A DNA stretch of 7,106 bases from JAVBOF01 sp031550915 (GTDB lineage Bacteria > Bacillota > Clostridia > Christensenellales > MGBC116941), in the NCBI GenBank assembly GCA_031550915.1, contig JAVBOF010000178.1:1-7106 (forward strand). The letters are read 5' to 3'. The translations under genes and the position numbers were made by a program. The notes under the pieces are model-generated. The model was not told where the DNA came from. It saw only the letters and a program-made list of their open reading frames with translations, and did no database searches. Below are positions 1-5,647 of the stretch, in pieces (position 1 is the stretch's first letter; each line of letters begins with the position of its first letter).

Positions 1-604
1 AATCGTATTCGATGATGAAACTCCCATCCTGTAATATATTGATGTTGATTTCAGAGATAGTTTTTGAAGAGATTAATTCTTTCCACTGGTATTTCCCACC
101 CTTGGAGTATTTCATCGCGTATATGTTTTTCCCTCTTTCTCCAATAATTAATATACTATCATCATGTTGTGCTGCAAACATTAAATAACGAAAATCACTT
201 GCCAATCTTTTTTCCCAAAGCTTTTTTCCGCTTTGACTAAACTTATCAATATACGAATAACTGATGGATTTGTTCTTGATACGCTCTGCTTTTCCAAATA
301 AAAGATATGCCCCCCCATCACTGCACCCGGTACAATCAATCATTTCAACAGCCCTTTTGATCTCCCATGTTTTGTTTCCATTATCATTATACTTAGTTAA
401 CTGATCATAATCTCTATTTGCTATTGTCAAAAATCCATCTTTGAGTGGCTTTATTACTTTGTAATAGTTAAATTGAGATCCACCTGACAAGGTATTCGCC
501 CATTTCATCTTATAATTAATTGCATCGCTGGCCAAAGAGGTTGTTGTAGGGATGCATACAACTATCAGCACAAATATTAGTATAGATGCTAATTTCTTTT
601 TCAT
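1..604 (-). CDS. Secreted beta-propeller-like protein, N-terminal part (runs off window)
   Basis: This minus-strand gene starts at ATG 604-602 and stays open for 201 codons to the left edge, so its C-terminus is missing. A strong ribosome binding site (AGGAGG, complement of 613-618) lies 8 bases upstream. The product starts with a signal peptide: MKKK, a hydrophobic core at about residues 5-18, and a likely signal peptidase I site after SLA (residue 25). Cys17 is preceded by Val-Val, so a lipobox is unlikely. The mature part carries three similar units, each a Lys-aromatic pair, a Gly-containing turn and a Trp (residues 71-80, 121-130 and 165-174), spaced 50 and 44 residues apart. That spacing suggests blades of a beta-propeller. 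There is a CTGC pair at 91-94. I do not recognise the family and assign no function; export to the cell surface or medium is inferred. The gene is visibly more AT-rich than the genes to its right. Confidence 0.8.
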   Translation of the reverse strand, partial: MKKKLASILIFVLIVVCIPTTTSLASDAINYKMKWANTLSGGSQFNYYKVIKPLKDGFLTIANRDYDQLTKYNDNGNKTWEIKRAVEMIDCTGCSDGGAYLLFGKAERIKNKSISYSYIDKFSQSGKKLWEKRLASDFRYLMFAAQHDDSILIIGERGKNIYAMKYSKGGKYQWKELISSKTISEININILQDGSFIIEYD

Positions 605-665
605 AGATTATTCCTCCTAGATTCCAATTTGGATGTGACGGTGATTGAAAGCTATTTATGTAATA

Positions 666-678
666 GCGGTTTTACCGC
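666..678. repeat. Small GC-rich inverted repeat
   Basis: GCGGT at 666-670 and ACCGC at 674-678 form a perfect 5-base-pair stem with a three-base loop. The stem can be extended past one mismatch by A/T pairs on each side. In the secreted-protein transcript it would lie about 60 bases upstream of the start. No T-run follows on either strand, so it is not a standard terminator. It may be an operator or a leader hairpin; the role is unknown. Confidence 0.4.
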
Positions 679-883
679 AATTTAGAGGCCGTCTTGGTTA
701 TTCTCCATAGAACTGCATTCACGAAGAAGCTGATTATGCAACAATCATCATTTTCAAAGGAAAAGCTGCTGCTGGATTAATTTATTTCGTTAAAAATTTG
801 GATATTTTGAAATAATAATTATGATGGTAGGTCTATAGAAATCTAAGTTAACCTTTATTAAAACTTACAATATATGCGATAGT

Positions 884-912
884 TTGTCAATAAATATATA
901 AAATAGTATATA
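884..912 (+). promoter_or_regulatory. Predicted sigma-70-type promoter for the SDR gene
   Basis: A -35-like TTGTCA (884-889) and a -10-like TATATA (907-912) are separated by exactly 17 bases, in an AT-rich stretch upstream of the SDR gene. Transcription would start near 919, giving a leader of about 100 bases before the ATG at 1021. The prediction rests on consensus match only, and AT-rich DNA produces such matches by chance. Confidence 0.45.
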
Positions 913-990
913 TTTTGAAAACAGATGTAAAGCAATGCATGATGTATGCTAATAGATAAATCGTTTTCAGCAATGCAAATCTGTAATATA

Positions 991-1008
991 ATCTATTTTG
1001 AAATAGAT
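991..1008. repeat. Perfect palindrome abutting the SDR ribosome binding site
   Basis: ATCTATTT (991-998) and AAATAGAT (1001-1008) are exact reverse complements around a 2-base centre (TG). The GGAGG of the SDR ribosome binding site begins at the next base, 1009. As DNA it could be a repressor operator about 70-90 bases downstream of the predicted transcription start. As RNA it can fold as a 6-pair hairpin with a 6-base loop directly beside the ribosome binding site. Confidence 0.6.
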
Positions 1009-1013
1009 GGAGG
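1009..1013 (+). promoter_or_regulatory. Ribosome binding site fixing the SDR start
   Basis: GGAGG lies 7 bases before the ATG at 1021. The open frame extends upstream to an ATG at 946, but that codon has no Shine-Dalgarno sequence. Starting at 1021 also places the Rossmann motif at residues 8-15, as expected for an SDR. Confidence 0.8.
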
Positions 1014-1020
1014 CGAACAT

Positions 1021-1872
1021 ATGCAAAAAACTGCGTTGATTACCGGGGCAAATAGCGGAATAGGGCGCGAAACTGCTCTTGAATTGAGCAAAAAAGGTTA
1101 TTCTGTTATCCTTCTTTGCCGGAACAAGGAGCGCGGCGAAGCGGCATTAAATCATATAAATACCGAAAGCGGACGTGATGACGCGGAATTGATGATTTGT
1201 GACCTTGGAGATATGTCGGATATCCGCCGGGTTTGCGGAGAATTCAACAGCAGGCAAGGCCGTTTGGATATTCTTATTAATAATGCGGGAACGCTGAACC
1301 TAAGCAGACAAGAGACGAAAGATGGATTGGAAATGGAATTTGGCGTTTGCCATATCGGCCATTTTTTGCTTACGAATCTATTACTTGGCCATATGCATAA
1401 TGGTTCGCGCATAGTTGTTATAGGGTCGGTCGCCCATAAGGCGGGAAGGATCGATTTTGAAGACCTTGGTATGCAAAAAGGTTATTCAGCTGCAAAGGCA
1501 TATAGCCGTGCAAAGTTATGTAATATGCTTTTTACAAAGGAGCTTTCGAGACGGCTGGAAGGAACGGGTATAACGGTAAACTGTGTGCATCCCGGTGCGG
1601 TGGCTTCGAATATTGGCGCAAGGCGCAAGGAGGGAAAAACGGATATCAGCAATTTGCGTAAGATAGCCGGAAAAGCGTTGGGCCCGATCATAAAAACGCC
1701 GGGGCAGGCAGCGGCGTCGGTCGCTTATGTTGCAACAAGCGAAACATGTGCCGGTATCAGCGGGGCATATTTTGCGGGAAGCAAAATCGCAAAGCCTTCT
1801 GCAAAAGCCGAAGATATAGCCCTTGCAACAAAGCTTTGGGAAGTAAGCGTACAAATAACAGGGTTAAATTAG
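1021..1872 (+). CDS. Short-chain dehydrogenase/reductase, retinol-dehydrogenase-like
   Basis: This is a 283-residue classical SDR, a soluble NAD(P)-dependent oxidoreductase acting on an alcohol/carbonyl pair; the substrate cannot be read from sequence. Visible motifs are the cofactor-binding TGANSGIG (8-15), the Arg-rich end of beta-2 (CRNKERG, 33-39, which favours NADPH), CDLGD (60-64), NNAG (87-90), catalytic Ser136 in GSVAH, and Tyr161/Lys165 in YSRAK. HPGAV (190-194) follows the active site. The stretch around GRIDFEDL and LFTKELSRRL resembles RDH11/WW-domain-oxidoreductase-type SDRs. The usual tetrad Asn, expected in a V-N-H-x-G-H-F motif, is Cys110 here (VCHIGHF). The gene stands alone on the plus strand, divergent from the secreted-protein gene and convergent with the GGDEF gene. 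It has a predicted promoter at 884-912 and a palindrome beside its ribosome binding site. Confidence 0.93.
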   Translation: MQKTALITGANSGIGRETALELSKKGYSVILLCRNKERGEAALNHINTESGRDDAELMICDLGDMSDIRRVCGEFNSRQGRLDILINNAGTLNLSRQETKDGLEMEFGVCHIGHFLLTNLLLGHMHNGSRIVVIGSVAHKAGRIDFEDLGMQKGYSAAKAYSRAKLCNMLFTKELSRRLEGTGITVNCVHPGAVASNIGARRKEGKTDISNLRKIAGKALGPIIKTPGQAAASVAYVATSETCAGISGAYFAGSKIAKPSAKAEDIALATKLWEVSVQITGLN

Positions 1873-1907
1873 GGCTTAGTATAAAAGCTAATTCTTATAC
1901 TAGCAAG

Positions 1908-1937
1908 AAAAACGTCTGTGAAAAAAAGGCGTTTTTT
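1908..1937. terminator. Rho-independent terminator, probably bidirectional
   Basis: AAAAACGTCT (1908-1917) pairs with AGGCGTTTTT (1927-1936), giving ten pairs including one G-T wobble, around a 9-base A-rich loop. The A/T-rich outer stem supplies a T-run on either strand. It sits 35 bases after the SDR stop and 27 bases beyond the GGDEF stop, between convergent genes, which is where a shared terminator is expected. Confidence 0.75.
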
Positions 1938-1963
1938 ATATGTGCCTTAGATTTATAAATGGT

Positions 1964-2860
1964 TTATTGAACATTGTTTCTGCCACTAGCCTTTGCCTCA
2001 TATAGCCTTTTATCCGCCAATGCTATGATATCGTCCTTAGTTGCCTCTTCAAACTCTCCGCTTTCCGCAACACCTATGCTTACGGTGACGTGTATCCGTT
2101 CACCGTCACATAAAAACTCGTATTCTTCAACCTTTTTACGTATACGTTCACAAATCTTCAGACATGCTTCAAGCGGGGTTCCCGGAAAACAGAACATGAA
2201 TTCTTCACCGCCGTATCTGGCTGCAAAATCAGAGTCACGTCGGATGAAGGAACGCAGTACATCCCCAAGTGTTGCTAAAACCTTATCGCCAACGGTGTGT
2301 CCATATATATCGTTTATATTCTTGAATAGATCTACATCGATAAAGGCAAGAGAAACCGGTCTTTCGAGCTTTTTACAATTCTGTATTATCAACGGCAGTT
2401 TTTCGTCGATATAGCGTCTGTTCATTAAGCCGGTCAAAGTATCAGTCGTCGCCAGCTTATTAAGATTATCTATTATAATCGCGACCTCGCCTTGACGGTT
2501 TGCATCATGGTTTTCTATTGTCATGGATGTTGTAACATCCTTTATAAGCTCTGCAACAAGAAATTTTTCCCCAACGCGCATTGGAGCGGAAACAACGAGC
2601 AAAATTGACCCGCCGACGTATTCAAGCTTTACAACCTGCTCGTTTGAATACAGGCAGCGTATAGAGCTGCAGTTTTTGCAGCGCTCCGTCGTACCAAGTA
2701 CGTTTGTACATTCTATTTGTGTTTCTTTGGCTACGCCATCAACAAGTTCGATCAATTTGCCCGCTTGGGCGTCTACAATCCGTATGATGTCAAACAGACT
2801 GGAGTAAACGCCAGCCCCTGATATCAAAGTTTCCAAGTTATCCAAACCTGCATAGTTCAT
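1964..2860 (-). CDS. Diguanylate cyclase (GGDEF) with N-terminal Cys-rich sensor-like domain
   Basis: The enzyme condenses two GTP into cyclic di-GMP. I start it at ATG 2860-2858, giving 298 residues, because AAGGGGG lies 8 bases upstream. The same frame opens at ATG 2899 (13 residues longer), which lacks a ribosome binding site. In the 298-residue numbering, the C-terminal half is a complete GGDEF domain: DTLTGLMNRR (140-149), FIDVDLFKNIND (173-184) with metal-binding Asp, and GGEEF at 217-221. The inhibitory site RDSD (208-211) lies five residues before GGEEF, so product inhibition is expected. The N-terminal region of about 125 residues looks PAS-like and has four cysteines at 51, 61, 64 and 69 (C-x9-C-x2-C-x4-C). 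No transmembrane segment is evident, so a cytoplasmic sensor is likely. It has its own predicted promoter and is separated from the upstream AOR-moaD pair by a probable terminator. Confidence 0.95.
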   Translation of the reverse strand: MNYAGLDNLETLISGAGVYSSLFDIIRIVDAQAGKLIELVDGVAKETQIECTNVLGTTERCKNCSSIRCLYSNEQVVKLEYVGGSILLVVSAPMRVGEKFLVAELIKDVTTSMTIENHDANRQGEVAIIIDNLNKLATTDTLTGLMNRRYIDEKLPLIIQNCKKLERPVSLAFIDVDLFKNINDIYGHTVGDKVLATLGDVLRSFIRRDSDFAARYGGEEFMFCFPGTPLEACLKICERIRKKVEEYEFLCDGERIHVTVSIGVAESGEFEEATKDDIIALADKRLYEAKASGRNNVQ

Positions 2861-2868
2861 AGCCGGAG

Positions 2869-2875
2869 CCCCCTT
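2869..2875 (-). promoter_or_regulatory. Ribosome binding site supporting the GGDEF start at 2860
   Basis: The minus strand reads AAGGGGG here, 8 bases before the ATG at 2860. The alternative in-frame ATG at 2899 is preceded only by A/T-rich sequence with no Shine-Dalgarno match. Confidence 0.65.
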
Positions 2876-2923
2876 AACATGCCAAGTGAAAAAATCCATC
2901 TAAATTTTTTATCATAAAAATAT

Positions 2924-2952
2924 ATAATAAATTTACCGGAGCAAAATTACAA
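2924..2952 (-). promoter_or_regulatory. Predicted sigma-70-type promoter for the GGDEF gene
   Basis: On the minus strand a -35-like TTGTAA (2952-2947) and a -10-like TATTAT (2929-2924) are separated by exactly 17 bases. Transcription would start near 2917, about 57 bases before the preferred ATG at 2860 and only about 18 before the alternative ATG at 2899. A short CCGGA/TCCGG inverted repeat (2936-2940 and 2958-2962) brackets the -35 element and could be an operator. The call rests on consensus match only. Confidence 0.5.
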
Positions 2953-3000
2953 TGGTTTCCGGCAATTTATTAACGGTATTTAATGCCTAATATGACAATA

Positions 3001-3020
3001 ACATTTAATATAATAAATGT
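3001..3020. repeat. 7-bp inverted repeat upstream of the GGDEF promoter
   Basis: ACATTTA (3001-3007) and TAAATGT (3014-3020) are exact reverse complements around a 6-base A/T centre. The site lies about 50 bases upstream of the predicted -35 element of the GGDEF gene, a position that suits an activator or regulator site. The 13 bases at 3001-3013 recur on the opposite strand at 5549-5561, upstream of the AOR gene. Confidence 0.4.
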
Positions 3021-3067
3021 CTAGCTTGATATTATTGTTATACATAGAATATAATACTAATAATTAC

Positions 3068-3106
3068 AAAAATATTCTATAAAGGATTTCTCGAAACCGT
3101 CTATAG
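3068..3106 (-). terminator. Probable terminator of the AOR-moaD operon
   Basis: Reading the minus strand, CTATA pairs with TATAG (outer ends 3106 and 3077). An inner GG-TTT/AAA-CC stem with one bulge and a 4-base loop sits inside an internal loop. AATATTTTT follows (3076-3068). It begins about 20 bases after the stop of the MoaD-like gene. The stem is imperfect and of moderate strength, so the call is tentative. Confidence 0.45.
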
Positions 3107-3126
3107 CGTTCTTACTGTATCTTAGC

Positions 3127-3393
3127 TTATCCTCCCGAAATAACCGGCATTATTTTGAAGATATCCCCGGGCGCAATACTTTTGTCCGAAAATTCGCTTG
3201 ATATAGCACCTTTGCCGTTATAAAGCAATAGATAGTCTTCCGCGCCCAGACCATACTCTTCCATTAAGGATTTTTTGATAAATGCAAAGGCTTCGGGACA
3301 GCGCTTCGGTACGCGTAACTCAAGCTCATCCGTTTTTGCCTTATTCCGCGCATAGCCGTAAACTATAACCTTGATGCTTACGTGATCGTTCAT
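3127..3393 (-). CDS. MoaD/ThiS-like ubiquitin-fold sulfur carrier
   Basis: This 88-residue protein has the size and pattern of the MoaD/ThiS beta-grasp family. It has an N-terminal beta strand (SIKVIVYGYA), a central helix (PEAFAFIKKSLMEEYG, about 33-48), a YLLLYNGK strand-turn (54-61), an acidic region ending SIAPGDIFKIMPV, and a C-terminal Gly-Gly (87-88). In MoaD and ThiS that diglycine is adenylated and turned into a thiocarboxylate that donates sulfur to molybdopterin or thiazole. Its ATG is separated from the AOR stop by a single base (TAA-A-ATG). The nearest Shine-Dalgarno-like sequence is weak and distant, so translational coupling to the AOR gene is likely. Close linkage of MoaD-like genes with AOR-type genes recurs in anaerobes. 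I infer a role in making or delivering the dithiolene sulfur of the tungstopterin cofactor. The alternative, a general ThiS, is less likely given the neighbour. Confidence 0.85.
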   Translation of the reverse strand: MNDHVSIKVIVYGYARNKAKTDELELRVPKRCPEAFAFIKKSLMEEYGLGAEDYLLLYNGKGAISSEFSDKSIAPGDIFKIMPVISGG

Positions 3394-3394
3394 T

Positions 3395-5299
3395 TTACTT
3401 AAATATCCCTTTCGGATCCATATTATTTATCCATTGCAGGCCAAGCTCATCAAGCTTGGTTTTTCTAGGTATGCCGTCATCGCTCCACCCGCAAAGCAAG
3501 TAGTAATCCCTGTGAGCCTGCTCTAATGCTTTTTTATCTATTAGTTTGTTTGCTGACGCGCCGTAATCTTCCATAGGCTTGTAAAACTTGGGAGGCAATA
3601 CATTGTCCTTAGCGCTGTAGCCGGCAAGTGCATTAAATGCGGTCATCATATTTACCCTTCGCTCGGCGATGCGCATATACTCTATAATGCTGGCATTCCA
3701 GCCTGTACAGGCATTTATGAAACTGACCAGGTCGTCGATGGTGAAAACCGTCCACATTCCAAAACAGAACGCACAAACAGGAAGCGAGTCGCCTAAACTG
3801 TATAAAAGCTGGGTCGTTTTAAAAAGTTTGACCTTTTCTATATTAATGATCTCGGTAGAAGCGGGGGTATCCAGACCAAAGTTCATGACGGATTCAGGTA
3901 TCGGCTCTGTGCCTATCAGGCCGTCCGCTTCACAGCTGACATGATCTGGACCGTAGGGTAAAACCGAATAAGCTATCGCAAAGGTCGGCTTCGCCTGCGG
4001 TGTATGGGCGGGAAGCTCCTTACCCTTAATATGCACAGCTAATTCGGCTGCATCCGTTGGAAAAGTATCCGCAACCCTCTTGGTACCCTCAGCTATAACG
4101 TCTCCGAAACCCTTTCTAAAAGCGGTTTCTTCGCACAATTCCACAACCTTCTTTGTATCTCCAAAGCGGATATCGACCCCCTGCGTATCATTTGTTGTAA
4201 TACATCCATGCTCGAATGCATCCATAATAAAGCCGATGGTTCCGCCAAAGGAGATCGTATCCATTCCGGTCTTGTTGCAGATCTCGTTTATCTTGCAGAT
4301 AGCAGCCAGATCGTTTATTCCGAGATTGGATCCGCACATTCCAAGGGTCTCGTATTCCGGACCTCCGTATTGAACATCAACTATGTATGGCCCTTCGGTG
4401 ATTTCGACCTTCCTTTTGCAAGCCATTGCACATGCCCAGCATGAATGGGTGCCCTTAAGATACGTTTTGTTGAGCATCTCGCCGCCGATATCTAGATGAT
4501 CTTCATAAGATCCTGCGCTCCAGTTCCTTGTTGGAAGGTTACCTGTATCATTGCAGCCCGGAACGAGGACAGGGGTGCCGAATTCTCCCAAATCCTTGTA
4601 GAAATTCGGTTCCTTGACCGTGGATATAAAGCGTTTTTGCATTTCGTCCAGCAGTTCCCGGTTATCAAATTCCGGCTTCTTATTGCCCTTTACAATTATG
4701 CCTTTGAAGTTTTTGCTGCCCATTACCGCGCCAAGGCCGCATCTTCCCGCAAAATGGGAAAGATCTACAGCGACGTTTGCGTATCTCACCATATTCTCTC
4801 CGGCAGGGCCTATGAGTATGGACCTTGCGCTGGGCTGGCCAATCTCTTCCCTCATAATCGCTTGGGCGTCACCAGTGTATTTACCCCATATCTTTGCGGC
4901 ATCCCTAAGCCGGATATCATCATCGACTATAGAAAGATAGACGGGGGTATCTGATTTGCCCTTTATAACGATGGCATCCAAACCTGCGAATTTCAGGTCT
5001 GCCGCGGCAAACCCGCCGCTTTCCGCCACCCCGATCATATCGGTCAATGGCGATTTTGCCGTAACGCTAAGCCTGGATGAGCCTGCGACCCTCGCACCTG
5101 CCGTCGGAGAGATGGCAAAGACGATCACGTTTTCTCCGGATAGAGCATCGGCGTTTGGATCCATTCCGTTAAGAATATAATACATAGCAAGGCAACTTCC
5201 GCCGAGGTATTTTCTAAGCAGCGCTTCATCTATGTTTTCAACTTTGAGCTCATTTTTTGACAGGTCGACTTGCAGTATCTTTCCGGCATATCCTTTCAT
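3395..5299 (-). CDS. Aldehyde:ferredoxin oxidoreductase family tungstoenzyme
   Basis: This 634-residue AOR-family protein is of usual family length. The family oxidises aldehydes to acids (or reduces acids) with ferredoxin, using a tungsten bis-pyranopterin and one [4Fe-4S] cluster in the cytoplasm. The start is ATG 5299, with AAAGGAG 6 bases upstream, and it gives the typical N-terminus MKGYAGKILQVDLS. The N-terminal AOR domain spans about 1-205: KYLGGSCLA at 30-38, SPTAGARVAGSSRLSVTAKSP at about 64-84, GLGAVMGSKNFKGI at 188-201. Three cluster cysteines lie in C-x2-C-x3-C (287, 290, 294), and the fourth is probably Cys509 in DSLPVC (504-509), a variant of the family's pterin-binding D-x-x-G-x-C motif. 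A second pterin motif is TGMDTIS (344-350). Glu315 and His453 match the positions expected of active-site residues. The substrate is unknown. The frame extends upstream to TTG 5350, which lacks a ribosome binding site and the family pattern. Confidence 0.95.
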   Translation of the reverse strand: MKGYAGKILQVDLSKNELKVENIDEALLRKYLGGSCLAMYYILNGMDPNADALSGENVIVFAISPTAGARVAGSSRLSVTAKSPLTDMIGVAESGGFAAADLKFAGLDAIVIKGKSDTPVYLSIVDDDIRLRDAAKIWGKYTGDAQAIMREEIGQPSARSILIGPAGENMVRYANVAVDLSHFAGRCGLGAVMGSKNFKGIIVKGNKKPEFDNRELLDEMQKRFISTVKEPNFYKDLGEFGTPVLVPGCNDTGNLPTRNWSAGSYEDHLDIGGEMLNKTYLKGTHSCWACAMACKRKVEITEGPYIVDVQYGGPEYETLGMCGSNLGINDLAAICKINEICNKTGMDTISFGGTIGFIMDAFEHGCITTNDTQGVDIRFGDTKKVVELCEETAFRKGFGDVIAEGTKRVADTFPTDAAELAVHIKGKELPAHTPQAKPTFAIAYSVLPYGPDHVSCEADGLIGTEPIPESVMNFGLDTPASTEIINIEKVKLFKTTQLLYSLGDSLPVCAFCFGMWTVFTIDDLVSFINACTGWNASIIEYMRIAERRVNMMTAFNALAGYSAKDNVLPPKFYKPMEDYGASANKLIDKKALEQAHRDYYLLCGWSDDGIPRKTKLDELGLQWINNMDPKGIFK

Positions 5300-5305
5300 A
5301 GCAAA

Positions 5306-5312
5306 CTCCTTT
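5306..5312 (-). promoter_or_regulatory. Ribosome binding site fixing the AOR start
   Basis: The minus strand reads AAAGGAG here, 6 bases before ATG 5299. This is much better placed than anything upstream of the in-frame ATG at 5320 or the TTG at 5350. It agrees with the family's conserved N-terminus beginning M-x-G-Y-A-G. Confidence 0.85.
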
Positions 5313-5330
5313 ACTTGCATGAGCGTTCTT

Positions 5331-5365
5331 GGATCCTTTTCTTCAGCCAAAAGCTGAACGGATCC
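5331..5365 (-). repeat. Composite hairpin in the AOR leader
   Basis: TTCAGC (5342-5347) and GCTGAA (5353-5358) form a perfect 6-pair stem with a 5-base loop. Outside it, GGATCC occurs at both 5331-5336 and 5360-5365; being self-complementary, the two copies can add a further 6 pairs across an asymmetric internal loop (5 bases against 1). The structure ends about 20 bases upstream of the AOR ribosome binding site. It could stabilise the message, form a processing site or be part of a leader regulator. It does not match a riboswitch class that I can name. Confidence 0.5.
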
Positions 5366-5566
5366 GGCAAAATGACCAGTATTAACGTTTATATTGTAAA
5401 ATCGTTCTAGAATATACTACAGGGGCGGAAGAGCTGATCCATTCCCCCATAACCGATAAATGGCGGTCCAAGCATGAGTACAATACATTATTCCGTATGT
5501 GACCATTCCTTAGCCGAAATCATCTGTGCTTCCCTGGCCTATTTGATTTTATATTAAATGTATTGT

Positions 5567-5647
5567 TCATTTTACCGCAGCGGCACTGTATGTGCAGAAT
5601 ACACCGCCGAGCTCCGTATATCCACTAGCGATTTTACTATTAGACAT
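5567..5647 (-). CDS. Possible 26-residue small ORF in the gap (doubtful)
   Basis: A minus-strand frame runs from ATG 5647 to TGA 5569-5567 and would encode a 26-residue peptide beginning MSNSKIASGY, with one Cys and a TELGGVFC stretch. No Shine-Dalgarno sequence precedes the ATG, and the frame overlaps the hairpin at 5581-5609. It begins just 11 bases after the URO-D stop. Chance is a fair explanation, and I assign no function. Confidence 0.12.
   Translation of the reverse strand: MSNSKIASGYTELGGVFCTYSAAAVK
5581..5609 (-). repeat. Hairpin in the gap downstream of the URO-D-like gene
   Basis: CGGC (5581-5584) pairs with GCCG (5606-5609). Inside it, TGTAT (5587-5591) pairs with ATACA (5599-5603), around a 7-base loop. 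A 2-by-2 internal loop, part of which can form a G-T wobble, separates the two stems. No T-run follows on the minus strand, so it is not a canonical terminator, though it could slow 3'-end degradation of the upstream transcript. Confidence 0.45.

Larger units (their letters stand above)
605..1020. other. AT-rich divergent intergenic spacer
   Basis: This 416-base spacer lies between two divergently transcribed genes and must hold both of their promoters. I can support a plus-strand promoter at 884-912, a tight GC-rich hairpin at 666-678, an 18-base palindrome at 991-1008 touching the SDR ribosome binding site, and three copies of TATTTTGAAA (803-812, 911-920, 994-1003). A short frame at 645-815 with one internal TAG could be a gene remnant, but the support is weak. 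I could not identify a convincing promoter for the minus-strand gene. Confidence 0.6.

Noticed and set aside
10..18. Lipoprotein reading of the secreted-protein signal peptide (Cys17)
   Set aside because: The residues before Cys17 are Val-Val rather than a small residue at -1, and a good signal peptidase I site (SLA) follows.
946..1020. Upstream ATG at 946 as the SDR start
   Set aside because: It has no ribosome binding site and adds 25 residues before the Rossmann motif that classical SDRs lack; ATG 1021 has GGAGG 7 bases upstream.
4496..4954. Long plus-strand open frames opposite the AOR gene, and similar ones opposite the GGDEF and URO-D genes
   Set aside because: They are antisense shadows of strongly conserved genes, with no ribosome binding sites and low-complexity, unrecognisable translations.
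5300..5350. TTG at 5350 as the AOR start
   Set aside because: It lies inside the loop of a hairpin, lacks a ribosome binding site, and adds 17 residues before the conserved M-x-G-Y-A-G N-terminus.
5400..5560. Further 20-25-codon frames in the gap before the AOR gene
   Set aside because: They have no ribosome binding sites, overlap each other in different frames, and are of a length expected by chance.
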